Numbered from the stretch's first letter, positions 40,265 to 53,599 are shown. The stretch is DNA of 64,000 nucleotides from Myotis daubentonii (GCF_963259705.1 NC_081842.1:88590433-88654432); one strand, 5' to 3'. A program made the numbers and translations. Notes: generated by a model not told the origin, from the letters alone.

Positions 40265-42147
40265 CATTTACAAGTTATTCACTTTTATTTGCTTAATTTT
40301 CATATTAAAATGTTGTAACAGAAGACAGTACATTTAATTTTAGATGCTGAATGCATAACTGTATTCTTTAAAAATTTTTTCCACTGTGTAAAACTTGTCA
40401 GAGTATTAATACATTATTTAGAGTATGTGATATACAGGGAGCATCAGAAAACATTGAAGAACACACAAAAAAAATGTGGGAAAATGTTATTAAGTCTAAA
40501 CTTCTTAAAGATTGTAATTTCCCCCCAAAATCGTTTTATTTTCAGTCAGTAAATCAATTTCTAATATGGAGATATTTAATGAAACCTCATAATTTTATGA
40601 TTTTAGCATAATTTTCAACAAAAAGAAAATTAATAAACACCAAAATGATTTATTTCTAGATTATTGAATAGTTCTAAATTTTTAGTTTAAAAATTTGGTA
40701 GAATATGTTAATCCAGTTGGGAATTTTCAAGTTGTAAATTTCCAATTTGGGAGTAGGTTTTTAGACTGAGCAAAGCAATTTCATTTAGTGGGAAAAACCT
40801 AATGAAGTTAGGCCAATTGCAGGAGCCTCATTCTGGTGGAATTATTGAGGTGAAAACTGGGAAAATGACTTCTTTTCTGGGAGAGGAGACTGAAGTTGAG
40901 TATTAAACAGAGGAAGAAACTAAAATTCAAAGAAATTAAAAGAATTGTCTAAGGTTTTATAGTTAGTAAGTACAATGACATTGGCTTATAATGAACACAC
41001 ATAAAATATTTGTTAAATATTTTAATAACAGTGAGAAAATTTAACAAGTTTTTAAAAAAATCCTTACTTAACTGTGACATTTGGTTCCATTTTTGTAAAA
41101 CAACTTAAGACTACTTTTATTTTCAAGACCTAACCTTACTTTTGGTATACCAATAAGACTTTATAACCCCTTTGGTAGAAGAGTTTCTAAATTTCTTAGG
41201 CTCAGATGCAATCCTAATAATATTATCTGAAAATGATGGCTCATTTGAGACTTCAGATTAGAGGCTGCAAGGTCTGTGGAAGGCATACCTACTGGAAACT
41301 GGCCACTCTTTCCAAAAGGACACGCTCTTAGTAATCATTTTTGCAATACTCAATCTTCTTCCTGAATAATTCACTGAATAGCCTAGAGAAAAACCTATAA
41401 CCAAAGCTAGACCAATCATACACATTTCTCCAGAATATTTGAATATTTGAAATGGAAGATATAGGGACCGGAACAGGTTGGTAGGTGGGCCCTGTTAATG
41501 GCAGTACTCTAGGGAGTAGATTCACAAGGACCCTAGAATTGTCTTAATTTCTGATATGTCATTCCTTCTTGGTTTCTGTGAAATGCCCCAGTATCCAAAT
41601 ATCCTTTTTAGTTAAATAGCTATAATTAGATTCTGTTAATTGAAACCCAAAGAACCTTAGCCAGCAGAATATTGTAGAAAGTGCGTTGGGTGAGTAGGAT
41701 ATCTGGGATTGTGTGTAGAATATTGCTTAATGTCTGAAAGACATTAAGAGTTGGGAAAAAACAACTAAAATGGCAACTAGGGAGACTCCGCACTCTCACT
41801 GACACCACATTTTCATTGACATGGCAAAATCAGCAAGGAGAAGCAGCTTTGCCCTGACGCCAAACTGTATCACTGTTCTTCTGAGGATCACCGAACTTTC
41901 TCTTTCAGTCAACTGCCAGGTGCCAAGTACTTTTCATGGTTGTTGGTTTTTGTCTAAATGGGAAACACCCTCACAGTCGAACCTTGCTTCCAGACCACAG
42001 CTTATTCCTGTTAGATTCTAGTTCTTGCTCCTCAAATCAAAATCCATTATGCCTCATCGCCCTGTCTACATCTAGTTGACAAGGTAATATAAAAAGTAAG
42101 ATGTCTCATTTCTCTAAACTCACACATTGCATTCACCACAATTAAAA
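40265..42147. other. AT-rich non-coding DNA
   Basis: Bases 40905-40970 (AGAGGAAGAAACTAAAATTC, then AAGAATTGTCTAAGGTTTTA) look like a MIR core scrap. No gene recognised. Confidence 0.4.
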
Positions 42148-42340
42148 TGGATAGAGCGTCAGCCTGCAGACTGAAGGGTCCCGGGTTTGATTCCGGCCAA
42201 GGGCATGTACCTTGGTTGTGGGCACATCCCCAGTGGGGAGTGTGCAGGAGGCAGCTGATCGATGTTTCTCTCTCATCGATGTTTCTAACTCTCTATCCCT
42301 CTCCCTTCCTCTCTGTAAAAAATCAATAAAATATATCAAA
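42148..42340 (+). mobile_element. Ves SINE, 5'-truncated
   Basis: Starts in the middle of the A-box region (GGATAGAGCGTCAGCCTGC), so the first ~20 bases are missing. The B box GGTTTGATTCC, body and tail are complete. AAAATGGATA occurs on both sides (42145 and 42352). Confidence 0.9.
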
Positions 42341-45300
42341 AAAAATAAAATAAAATGGATATGTTTTCACTAAATAACGGGTACAATGAATACTGTCAGA
42401 AATTTGTTTATTTTTTAAAATGGTGTGGTTATTTACTACTAGTAATATCAAAACTATGACCAGGATTGTTTGATACCTATATTTATAATAAAAATTCTTG
42501 GGAGAAAGGTCAATGAATTTCTGCTAAAAGTTGTTTCTGAGTGTTACATGTAACAGACATGGTAAATATTTGTTCACAGTCATTGTGCGACAAGCCATGC
42601 ATTTAAATTTAAGTGAAATCAGCAAAAAGAAAATAGGTGTAGGGATATGTTATTTTGAGATTAAAGTTGGTCTTAAGTGTAAATAAAATGTGGATCCTGT
42701 TCCAAGAAAAAATTATGTTTTCACCACATTTTACCCAGTACAGGCGCTCTGTGGAGCTGTTGAACTCAAGGGTTCTTTTTCACTGACAACTTTCTTGGCA
42801 CCTTGACCTGATTATGTTGCACCTTCACACACAGAATGTGTATCTACTTCCCTCTCCCTCTTTACAAGTTTGTGTATACCTTTTCTTCTGATGAACAGTG
42901 GTCTTGTCTAAGTTTCTGTGTTCATTATCTCACAGGAGGAAAATTCAGCTCTTGAAAGACAAATGGGTAAACAGAAGAATGAAAGGATTGAAACCAAAAC
43001 ATAAAGTGAAAATAACAACCCATGGAAGGCAGTTCATGCCAGCAATGTTTGTAGAGGGTAGTAAGATCACCTAGCAAACAGCAGGACTTGTTTCTGGTAC
43101 ATAAATTGATTCTGGACAAGTGGATTGTATGCATGCAAGAGCAAAATTCATTTTAGAGATACAGGAATCAATATTTAAACACAAAATAAAAAAGAGCATA
43201 TGAACAAGTGACCCAAAAATCACCTAAAATATTACTTAGTACTGTTAGAGCACCCAAATCAATACAGCATATTCAATTCACAAACTTCACCATAAAGCTA
43301 AAGAAACCATATATGCATTTTTCATTTAGAAGTAAATGAAGATTATCTGAATTACTGGTATTTGTACACATAATTTAAAGCAAAGAAAGTGATTTTACAA
43401 AATAATTTGTTAAGATACTTGTGAAGATTATTTAAACAATTCATAATTACCTCTGATGCAAATTTTGAAAAATGCATTAAAATTAATGCACTGTAGAATC
43501 ACCACCTGTAAAGTTAATGGTGTTAATGTGTATTGAAGTCATTGCTCCCTGTCTTCCTTATTTTTATATTTCCAGTATCAGCTCTATGATTCGCACAAGA
43601 AAGGCATCAATAAATATCCATTGCATAATAAATGAATAAATGCAATAATTCAGTGAATGTATTTGAAAATCCTGATTGGTATGTGTACCAATAACATGAA
43701 TGTTTAGAAAGGAAAATCAGAATAAATTTACACCACAAAGGTTCATAGAACAAATAGCTTCATAAATGTGGCAATTGAGATTTCAAAATATAATATACCA
43801 TTTATGGTTCCCAAATAGTCTAGAGTAAAAAGACTAGTTATCAATGTTTCAACAAAAGAGATCCACAGAATAGGGGACATATAAATAAAGTAATAATTAG
43901 AATATTATAAGTATTCTGATAAAGACCAAAATGGGATGCTATGGGACCATATAGAAGAGGCACCTGCCTGAGGTTGTGCTGACAAGTGAGATGCGTGAAA
44001 GACACTGTTTCAAGAAGAGTCTTGTAAACACACATATCCTAATTTGACCCACTGTCTAAGGTAAAGCACCAGGTTAATCTGAAATTCCTGCTAAACCTGA
44101 GAGTCAGTACTAAATCCCCTGCAGGAAGTACATTTTAAGGGAATTGTGGCCTTAACTTCAATGACTCAATTCATGCAGGTCTATCAACTTCAGCGACTTA
44201 GACACTCTCACTGTGGTCATGTAAAGGAATGTAAGTATGCAAATATGATTATATTGCTGTGAAGGAAACTCATATAAAAATATGAAATGAATATGTCTGC
44301 TTTTTGAAAAAGCAAAGAGTAAGCAATATATTTCAAGTTAAAATGTTCATGACTTTCTAGAACTTGCCTTGCAGATAACTTAAAGGAATTATTTCTTAAT
44401 ACCTTGATTTTGTGGAAAATTTCCAAAAAAACTCAATTCTTATGATAATGTATAATCTCCTTACATTAAAGAATGTAAGTTAAATCCATAAATATGTACT
44501 TATACCCTAGGTGCTCTGCTATTTTTTATTTTCTTAGACTGTTAATGCAGAAACAGAATTATGTTCTCATATTGGTTTATTCTTAATTTTAATAATTTCT
44601 CAAAACACCCACCAATAGATATCTACTATTGGTGGGTCATCTTTAAATATGAAAAATAAGCTTATTTTTTCAGTGATAATGAAAAACTCAGTTGTGTACA
44701 TAATATGTAGAAATATATCAAAGACCAAATATTGAGCTGGGGAGGATACCACATGAAATAGTAAATTAAACACACAAAAAGGTGTAGTCAGAGAGGGAAA
44801 AGGAGAAGCAGGAAGAAAAGAACTCTTTCAATTTGGAAGAGTTTCAAGTTGTAATAGGTGCCAATAGGATTTAGAATAGAAAAGGATCAGGGCATTTGTC
44901 AAGAAAAGAGGAAAGGCATAATACATAAGAGAGCAATATCAATATGTATGTGGAGGATGAGTAGGGATAGTAGTTAGATTTTAAGAGGTTAAAAGGATAT
45001 TTATATAGAAAATTATTATAACCAACATAGGATAGAATCCTTGGTAAGGGGTGTGGCCCAGATTGCAGTTGCCATCCCCCTCTTAATTTCAGCTAAAATA
45101 CTGTATTTCCAAGCCACATTTGTAGGTCATGGAGTTTATGTGCCCAAGTTCTGAAAATGAGTTATAAGAAGAAATGTGGGGAATTTCATGGAAGAACCAT
45201 GAAGGCAGGTTAAAGAAAACTGAATAGGATACTCTTGTCATTTTGCTCTTCTCCTACTGCAGGTCTGGATGCCAGTTCAATGGATGGAGCTATAGTAGCC

Positions 45301-46108
45301 TTCTTAAACCAAAGAGGTGACTTTGAAGATAAAACCATGAACTGAGGAAGGTAGAACAGAAAGATAGGAACCTGGATATTTGAAGACACTATGATTCTGC
45401 CATACAAGCTTTAAATTTCAAGTTCAGCTTCTTTTGCATAAAAGAAAAACTTCTATCACGCTTAAAGGAAAATTTATTTTTATTATTGTTTTATAGCTGA
45501 ACTTAATCCTTCTCATAGGGACTGATTCTGTAGCTCCAGGGCCTTTCAATTTCTACAAAATGTCTGCCATCTTGTAGACTTCTAAAGGGAAAAGGAAAGG
45601 GAAATTATGATTTGATGATATAAATCTACTGAGTTGTTCTACCTTTAAATCAAGGAGATAAAGCATATCATGAACTATCTGGGTTTCTTTCATTCCTTCC
45701 TGAATGTATGCATGGTCTTAAAGACAGACTCTGTATGTAGAGACCTATCAGAGGTATCCTGAAGCGTATGAGTTAGGTGATGGTGTGGCAACAAACAATG
45801 ACAAAATGTCAATGACTTCAAATAAAATTTCTTGCTCACTGTACATGTACAACATGGGTTCATGGGGGACCATATTATATTTCCCTTGCACAGAAAGCAA
45901 GAATGGGCTAGGTAGTGGGCCGTCATTTTTTATTGCTGGTGACACTCATCTCCCCTCACATTTCAAGTGTCAGAACTGCTTACACGGCTATGATTGCCTT
46001 GAAGGGGTGAGAAAACATAGTCTTTCTCATACCCAGAAGTAGAGGAAAAGTAGGCATTGGAGACTATGAATAGTATTTAATACCTTACACAAATGTAAAA
46101 GAATCTAT
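42341..46108. other. Long AT-rich stretch without recognised elements
   Basis: Almost 3.8 kb with no SINE, L1 or Helitron visible. A possible MIR/L2-type tail lies at 43585-43650 (AAAGGCATCAATAAATATCC, then repeated AATGAATAAATG). No supported gene was found on either strand. Confidence 0.45.
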
Positions 46109-46111
46109 GTG

Positions 46112-46308
46112 AAAAAAATTTTTAAAATACATTTTTATTGATTTCAGAGTGGAATGGAGAGGGGGAGAGATAGAAACATCAATGATAAGAGAGAATCATT
46201 GATCGGCTGCCTCCTGCATGCCCCCCACTGGGGATTGAGCTCACAACCCAAGCATGTGCCCTTGACCAGAATAGAACCCGGGACCCTTCAGTAGGCAGGC
46301 CAGGGCGT
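46112..46308 (-). mobile_element. Ves SINE (minus) with deleted head
   Basis: Tail and body are intact; the head is reduced to CAGGCCAGGGC, so about 35 bases including the A box are gone. The flanks GTGAAAAAAATTTTTAA and GTGAAAATTTTTAA support insertion here. Confidence 0.88.
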
Positions 46309-46319
46309 GAAAATTTTTA

Positions 46320-47105
46320 ATGCACAATAATAATGTTTTTGCCTTTTGGATGCAAAAGGTAAACTACATTAATTTCTTAAGAAAAGATTTTCCTCCACAA
46401 AGAAAAATATAAACAATTTACAGATAAGAATTGTATTATTACTAATATCTCTTTAGTAGGTGTAAGGCAATTTAACTGAGAAATAACAAGTCTCTGCCTG
46501 AGAAGATGAGCACTACAATCCTATAGATTCACAAGTACCCAAATATGTTAATTCATCCATTCATTTAGTAGACATGGATAAAGCATTTGTTAAATACAGT
46601 TCAGATAAAACCTATTGAGACTAGGGCATAGGGAGAAGGATTTGAAATGGGAAATGGACATGACTCGAAATATTTCTAGAATTCTCTTTTGAAATATAAT
46701 TTTATTCAGAATACAGAAACTATATTATAGTCTCCAAATACATTTAGGTTATCAGATGGGTCTTGGAAACTAATTACATCATCATGATTATAATACAGCA
46801 GTAACATTTATCCCAGTTGGAGAATTTTTAAAAGAATATATCTAAGTAAACAAAATTTCTCTGTTTATAAGATCCCGAGAAGACTTTCCTGACTGGCTGA
46901 CGCTTGCTAGCTGCATAAACATTTTGTAACAATAATGTAACAATGCAGCTATTTTTCACAAAGTACAAGATTCACTGCCATTTTAATTTGAATCATCAAT
47001 CTAAGTATTTTTGGTCCCTTAAAATGGTATTTATTGAGCTGCTTAAGTAAAGTATTACCACAAGAATCTTTATGGCAGATTCTTAGCAATAACAGCAACC
47101 TTTAA
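46320..47105. other. AT-rich non-coding DNA
   Basis: No element or gene recognised. Confidence 0.5.
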
Positions 47106-47109
47106 AAGT

Positions 47110-47458
47110 ATAATTGTGCTAAGTGAAATAAGCCAGACAAAGAAAGACAAATAGTATATAATCTCACTTATATATAGAAACGAAACAAGTCAAACTCATA
47201 TAAACCAAAGAGTAATATGGGGGTGGCCAGGAAGGTAATGGGTAAAGGGATGGTAAGATATCAGTAAAAGGTTACAACCTTTCTGTTATAAGATAAATAA
47301 CTTCTGGAGATCTAATGCATGGTGATTATAATGAATAATACTAGATTGTATACTTCACATTTTCTAGGAGAGTAGATCTTAAGTCTTCTTAAACTAACCC
47401 CTCCCCAAAAGGTAGCTGAGGTGGGTGGATGTGTTAATTAACTTGATTGTAGTAATCA

Positions 47459-47522
<64 letters not shown>

Positions 47523-47600
47523 ACAATTATACAATTATAACATTGTAAACTTTAAAAATAAGTCACATGTACAACTTAAAAAAGAATAACTTGGGAAAAT
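47110..47600 (+). mobile_element. Old L1 3' end with (TA)n
   Basis: Begins CTAAGTGAAATAAGCCAGAC and continues through the old L1 3' UTR (ACTTCTGGAGATCTAATGCA, GTTAATTAACTTGATTG). A (TA)n tract spans 47466-47522. Confidence 0.75.
47466..47522. repeat. (TA)n microsatellite
   Basis: About 27 TA units with one C interruption, inside the L1 3' UTR. Confidence 0.9.
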
Positions 47601-49157
47601 CTATGATGGGCAATATCTCAATAAAAATGCTGTCAATTATGCTTTTATGTTTTAAATGTGTTGGCATAACATTTTTGGAAATATTTAAAAAGTATTTTCC
47701 CCAATTCTGATTGTTTCTCTAGAATAGATGACTTGAAATGGAAATACTGGTTTAAAGTGTATGAAATTTGAAAGAACAAATTCAAAACACACTTTTCTTT
47801 TCAAATTGCTTCCAAAATATACTAATTTACACTTCAATATATAATCAGTTTGTTAATAGCTCTTTATTTTGGTCTAAAAATCTCACCAAAATTATTCTAT
47901 TTCTTTGCTTTTTCTTCCACTACTTTTATGCTTAAAAAGTCCCTACCTATTCAGAAGCCATATTATTATTATCTATATTTAATTCTAGTATTATGATTTG
48001 TTTTATTCTCTTTCTTTTTTTTCTAGTTATTTAATATTTATTTTACTTATTCCTTCTATCATGCACATCCTTTAACCTAGAATAGTTAGCATTCTCATGT
48101 GAGGCATGGTATAAATGTTTCTAGAACAGACACCAGTGGGTCCTCAGCCTGAGCCTGTGCACCGGAAGAGACCGAGCCTGGACCCCGTGCCACTGCCATG
48201 CGACCACTGGCAGGGGTCTTGCCCTGCTGTATATTTTCCCACTGCTGTGCAGCCACCACTGCCCTGGAACCCAGCTGTCCAGCTCCACTGTCCTGACCAG
48301 GACCTATTGAACTGAGGATCTGAGGAGACTGAAGAGGCTGCAGATCTGTAGGTGAGATGGGAGGGCCTGGGGCTGAGAGGAGGCCTGGAAGGCACTGGTT
48401 GTGGAATGGGTGCAGTGGAAGCCTGGGGCTGAAGTCCCTGGATAGAGCAATGCTAGCATCCCCCCATCCTGCAGCTTGGGAAGCTCCTCTGACCAGTGGG
48501 AAGGGCCATGAAGTGAAGCTCAGGGCCAGACTACAATGGAGGGGCCTGAAGGACATACTCAATATTGAATGTGGGGGGCACTCTATTTCTTGGAGGAACT
48601 CATGCTGGTGAGCAGAAAGGGGGCTGGACAATAGTTCCAGGAAGAGATCGGCCCTGCCCACCTAGAACAGCTGCTTCTAACCCAACCTGCAGCAATCTGA
48701 GTCAAGGGGGAACAGCCCAGGGTTGTGACAGGGAGGAGGTATCAGCAAATGAGACAGAGCTGAGGCATTAGAAGAAGAAGGTGTCCCCCCACTCCCCCCC
48801 ATCCTACACACACAAGCTACTGGCACCACTCCCAACAGGAGTCTGATTAAACCATCCTGGCCAAGACCAGAATATGCAGACAGAGCCCAGCTCTGTCAGG
48901 GAAGGAAGTACAGCTCAGAATAACTAAGGCTTGAGACTCCAGGTAGACCCAGCCTCTGGGTTAAGGATCCCTGCCCACTGGACTACTAGGGGCTTCAACC
49001 TCTCAGACCTCAGTCAAGGTTGCCCAGGGCCAGAAAGGGACAGTGACAAACATTGACCTGCACGAGGAGGCCCAGGATAGATAGGGATCAGATTCAACAA
49101 CATCAGAGCAAAATCCAGTGAGCTCCACAAATAGTGGACAGAAAGGTTTTTCAGTGT

Positions 49158-49191
49158 GTGAGTGTGTGTGTGTGTGTGTGTGTTTGTGTGT
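49158..49191. repeat. (TG)n microsatellite
   Basis: About 16 TG units with a TT interruption, just before the Ves at 49206. Confidence 0.88.
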
Positions 49192-49205
49192 TTTGTTGCT
49201 GTTTA

Positions 49206-49405
49206 TTTGTAATATATTTTTACTGATTTCAGAGAGGAAGGGAGAGGGAAAGAGAGATAGAAACAATGATGAGAATCATTCATCAGCTGCCTCCCACACA
49301 CCCCATACTGGGGATCAAGTCCCAGGCATGTGCACTGACTGGGAATCAAACCCTGACCTACTGGTTCATAGGTCGATACTCAACCACTGAGCCATGCCAG
49401 CTGGG
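49206..49405 (-). mobile_element. Ves-type SINE (minus)
   Basis: The complement of a head ending GCCATGCCAGCTGGG, with TGAGCCATG (A box side) and GGGAATCAAACCC (B box side). The tail TAATATATTTTTACTGATTT is to the left. Confidence 0.9.
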
Positions 49406-50241
49406 ATGTGGTTTTGTTTTTTGATCCGTGTATTTGTGAGTGGTTATTTTTGGTTTTGATTTTTTGTTGTTTGTTTGTCCTCCTCCACCCCGTTTTTTTC
49501 TTTCTTCTCTTTTTTCTTGCATATCTCTAATTTCTTTCTTCCCTTTGATTCTATTCTACTTATTGTTATTAATTTTTCTCATTTTATTTTGTTTTTCTCA
49601 TTTCATTTTTCTATCTATATCTTATATCCAATATCCATTATCACTATATTTTATTCATGACTATATTTCCTTTATTTTCTGTTTCCTTTTCTTTTTTCCT
49701 TCTACACTAATTCTTTTAGCTTCCTCCTTGCTTCCATATAGCCATATTTTTTCATCTTCTTCTTTCTCCCTTTTTCTTTATATCCCCTCCAAGCCTTTGG
49801 TCACATGTCTTTTAGTATACTTTTTATTTTTTATTCATTTTGCTTTCTCTTCATTTTCCTTCTTAGTATTTCTATTGTTGTTGCATTGAGTAGTTTAATT
49901 TTTTTGGTATTTTTGGTTTGGTCCTGTTGTATCTTGTTCTACTCTGTCAGCATCAGTATAATAGTTGGAATGACAGCATTGGGATTGAACCTCACAGGCA
50001 GCAAGTCCCTCCCATGAACAGGACAGCAATAATCAAGTCCCAATTACAACAGGAGAGCCCAAATAATGCACACAAGGGGAACTCCTAGAGCATCCAGGTC
50101 AGGTGAATAAAGAGACTGCACCACTGGACCGCTCAAGACACTTTCTACATAAGGCCATCCCACAAAGACTGGGAGGCATAACAATTTACATAGAAGCAAA
50201 TACAAAGAGATAGCTAAAATGGGGGGGGGGCAAAGAAACAA

Positions 50242-51080
50242 CCCCAAAATGAAGGAAAAGGAGGAATCTCCAGAAAAGGAACTAAATGAAATGGAGGCAA
50301 GCACTCATCAGACATAGAGTTAAAAGCAATGGTTATAAAGATGCTTAAGAAATTTAGTGCAAATTACAACAGCATGAAAAAGGAAATAGAGGCCATGGAC
50401 AAGAACCAGACAGAAATGAAGAATGATATATCTGACATCAAGAACACACTGGAAGGAATTACAAGAAGATTGGATGAAGTAGAGCATCAAATCGGCGATT
50501 TGGAAGACAAAGTAGAAATAAATACCCAACTAGAGTAGCGCATAGAATAAAAGAATTAAAAGGCAGGAAGAGACATGGGACAACATGAATTGTAACAACA
50601 TTCACATTATAGGAATACCAAAGAGGAAAAAGGTAAGCAAGGAACAGAGAACCTGTTTAAAGAAATAATGACAGAAAACTTCGTGAACCAGGTGAGGAAA
50701 ATGTCACACAGGTTCAGGAGGCACAGAGAGTCCCAATCAAGATGAACCCAAAGAGTCCACACCTAGACACATAATAATTAAAATGGCAAATGTTAAAGAC
50801 AAAGAAAGAATCTTAAAGGCAGAAGAGAGACAGAAAATAACCTACAAAGGCGTTCCCATTAGAATGTCAGCTGACTTCTCAATAGAAACACTTCAGGCAA
50901 GAAGGGAGTGGCATGAAGTACTCAAAGTAATGAAAAGCAAGGGTTTATATCCAAGAATACTGTATCCAGCAAGGTTATCATTTAAAATTGAATGAGAAAT
51001 AAAAGCTTTCCAGACAAAAAAGGTTAAAGGAGTACTTTACCACCAAACCAGCAATGCAAGAATTGTTAAAGGGACTGCTT
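50242..51080 (+). pseudogene. L1 ORF1p, multiply broken
   Basis: Likely start MKEKEESPEKELNEMEA at 50250. The coiled coil is well kept (MKKEIEAMDKNQTEMKNDIS, then RRLDEVEHQIGDLEDKVE). A stop follows at 50536, then IGIPKRKKVS-like sequence with frameshifts, and the C-terminal domain MANVKDKERILKAEERQKIT, YKGVPIRMSADFSIETLQAR and YPRILYPARLSFKIE, then a stop at 50993. The domain order matches L1 ORF1p. Confidence 0.85.
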
Positions 51081-51129
51081 TAAGAAGAAGAAAAGGAGAG
51101 AGAGAGGATCATAGGCATAAAGAAAATAA

Positions 51130-52300
51130 AAATGGCAATAAATAAATACCTATCAATAATAATCTTAAATGTAAATGAAGTAAATGTTCTATTCAAAAGA
51201 TATAAGATGACTGAATGGATAAAAAAAATGGCCCATATATCCTCGTATGCTGTCTACAAGAGACCCACCTTAGAACAAAAGATACACACAGAGTGAGAGT
51301 GAAGGGATAGAAAAATATATTCCATGCAAATAGAAAGGAAAAAATATGCCGGTGTCCAATATTCATATCAGACAAAATAGACTTCAAAACAAAGGCCATA
51401 ATAAGAGACAAAGAAGGCCACTTCATAATACTAAAGGGTATGATTCAATAAGAAAATATAACCCTTGTAAACATATATGCACCCAATATAGGAGCCCCTA
51501 GGTACATAAAAAACTCTTGATGGTCTTTAAGGGATATAGTAACAGCAAGGCAGTCATAGTAGGGGACTTTAACAATGCCCTGACACTTCTGGATAGATAT
51601 TCCAGACAAAAAATCAACAACATGAAAAGGGAATGCACTATAAGGGAGGACATATTTGGCAATGATATATCTGATAAGGGGTTAATATCCAAAATATATA
51701 ACGTACTCATACAACTCAACAAAAGGAAGACAAACAATCCAATTAAAAAATGCGCAGAAGATTTGAATAAACATTTCTCCAAAGAAGACATACAAATGGC
51801 TGAAAGACATACAAAAAAATGCTCCAAGTCACTAATCATAAGAGAAATGCAAATTAAAACCACAATGAATTATCACCTCACACCTGTCAGAATGGCTATC
51901 ATAATAAAATCAACAAACAATAAATGCTGGCAAAGATGTAGAGAAAAGGGAATACTAGTTCACTGCTGGTGGGAATGCAGACTGGTGTAGCCACTATGGA
52001 AATCTATCTGGAGTTTCTTCAAAAAATTAAAAATAGAACTTCTGTCTGACCCAGTGATCCCACTTCTGGGAATATATGCTAAAAACATTGAAACACCAAT
52101 CAGAAAGAATATATTCACCCCTATGTTCATAGCAGCATTTGTACAATAGCTAAGATTTGGAAATAGCCCAAGTGTCCATCAGTAGATTAATGGATAATAA
52201 AAGCTTCAGGACATGTACACAATGGAATAATATGCAGCAGTGAAAAAGAGGTACCTTTTACTCTTTTCAGACAGCATAGATGGACCTGGAAAATATTATG
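51130..52300 (+). pseudogene. L1 ORF2 with reverse transcriptase deleted
   Basis: ORF2p normally has an AP-type endonuclease, a reverse transcriptase and a Cys-rich C-terminus. Here the endonuclease part is recognisable by a WIKKMAHI start (frame-shifted), QTKTDFK-like sequence and [20 protein letters not shown] (about 51550-51615), the catalytic GDFN segment. About 1.8-2 kb is then missing. From about 51650 the C-terminal region follows in an open stretch: [40 protein letters not shown] and [13 protein letters not shown]. The join lies in [20 protein letters not shown]. Confidence 0.88.
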
Positions 52301-52494
52301 CTAAGTGTAATAATCCAATCGGAGAAAGACAAATATAACATGATCTCACTTATTTGTGGAATCTAATGAACAAAATGAATTGACCAACAAAAGACCTAAA
52401 GCATGGAGGCATGGAACAGACTGACATAATTTGATGTGGGGTTGGGGGGATGAGAAGAGATAAACCAAAGAACTTATATACTTACTAGAGGCCT

Positions 52495-53468
52495 GGTGCA
52501 CAAAAATTTGTGCACTGGGGGGGGGGTGGTCCCTCAGCCCGGCCTGTGCCCTCTCGCAGTCTGGGACCCCTTGGGAGATAACGACCTGCTGGCTTAGGCC
52601 TGCTCCCAGGTGGCAGAGGGCAGGCCCAATCCCTAGGTGCAGCCCCTGGTCGGGCTCAGAGCAGGGCCGATTGGGGAGTTGGGGCGCCGCCCCCTGTCAC
52701 ACACAGAGCCACAGGGCGATCAGGCGGTTTGGGCGCTGCCCTCTGTCACGCTGATCCCGGTGCCGGGAGGCCTCGCAGCTCTGCTGATCCCGGTGCTGGG
52801 AGGCATATTACCATTTTACTATATAGAATAGAGGCCTGGTGCATGTGTGGGGGCTGGCTGGTTTGCCCTGAAGGGTGTCCTGGATCAGGGTGGGGGTCCC
52901 CACTGGGGTGCCTGGCCAGCCTGGATGAGGGGATGATGGCTGTTTGCAGCTGGCCACACACCCTTCAGTGTGAGGGTCCCCACTGGGGTGCCTGGCCAGT
53001 CTGGGTGAGGGGCTGAAGGCTGTTTTCAGGCTGGCGGTGACTGAAGTTCCCAACTGCTCCTTTTTTTCGTTTTCTTTTTTTAATTCTGGGCCAGCTTTAG
53101 CTCTGGCTCCAGCTCTGAGGCCTCTGCTGCTGAAAGCAGGTATCTGGTTTGTTTGGGTTCTATAATCTCGAAACACTGTATCAACTCCAGCTCTGAGATC
53201 CCAGCTGGCTGAAAGCTGGTTTCTGGGGTTTTGTTTAGCTTCTATATTTGTTACAATGTTTCAAACTACAAGCTCAGAGGCCAGGAAGGCAGGCGGGGAA
53301 CGTTGGAGTCCTCCGTCACTGAAGCAAGCAAGCCTCATGTTCAGTTTAAGCTGCTTGGCTGCCAGCCGCCATCTTGGCTGGTAGTTAATTTTCATATCGC
53401 CCTGATTTGCCAATGGGAAGGGTAGCGGTCGTACGCTAATAACCATGTTTCTCTTTTATTAGATAGGA
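52495..53468 (-). mobile_element. Helitron, composite family A, copy 3 (minus)
   Basis: The left boundary CTAGAGGCCTGGTGCACAAA with palindrome and the right boundary CTTTTATTAGATAGGA before T define a complete reverse copy. The internal dead 3' end / second 5' end junction is at 52815-52850. The module complement (GCCGCCATCTTGG, 53367-53379) is present, but the octamer site is altered to ATTTTCAT. Only about two tandem units remain. Removing it restores a continuous L1 3' UTR. Confidence 0.93.
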
Positions 53469-53599
53469 TATGCATAACCCATGAATACAGGCAATATGTT
53501 GGTGAAGAACTGGGAGAAAGAGGCTTGGGAGAGGGGGGAGAGGAGAGGGAGACATCTGTAATACTATCAACAATAAAAAATATATATAAACAAAAATCA

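Larger units (their letters stand above)
48105..53590 (+). mobile_element. Long L1 with 5' UTR, lacking reverse transcriptase
   Basis: In order: a GC-richer 5' UTR (48105-49150), a minus Ves (49206-49405), a pyrimidine-rich tract (49410-49950), leader (50000-50225), ORF1 (50242-51080), an endonuclease piece (51130-51635), ORF2 C-terminus (51640-52300) and 3' UTR. The 3' UTR resumes after a Helitron (52495-53468) and ends near 53590. About 2 kb of ORF2, including all of the reverse transcriptase, is missing. The 5' limit is approximate. Confidence 0.8.

Noticed and set aside
41821..42021. 66-codon frame starting MAKSARRSSFAL
   Set aside because: No splice context, conservation signal or recognisable family; length is expected by chance.
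48095..48661. 188-codon minus-strand frame
   Set aside because: Lies in the GC-rich L1 5' UTR, antisense, with no recognisable domain or codon pattern.
49440..49889. 149-codon frame rich in Phe, Leu and Ser
   Set aside because: A pyrimidine-rich tract of the L1 5' region translates to hydrophobic residues and mimics membrane protein; no real features.
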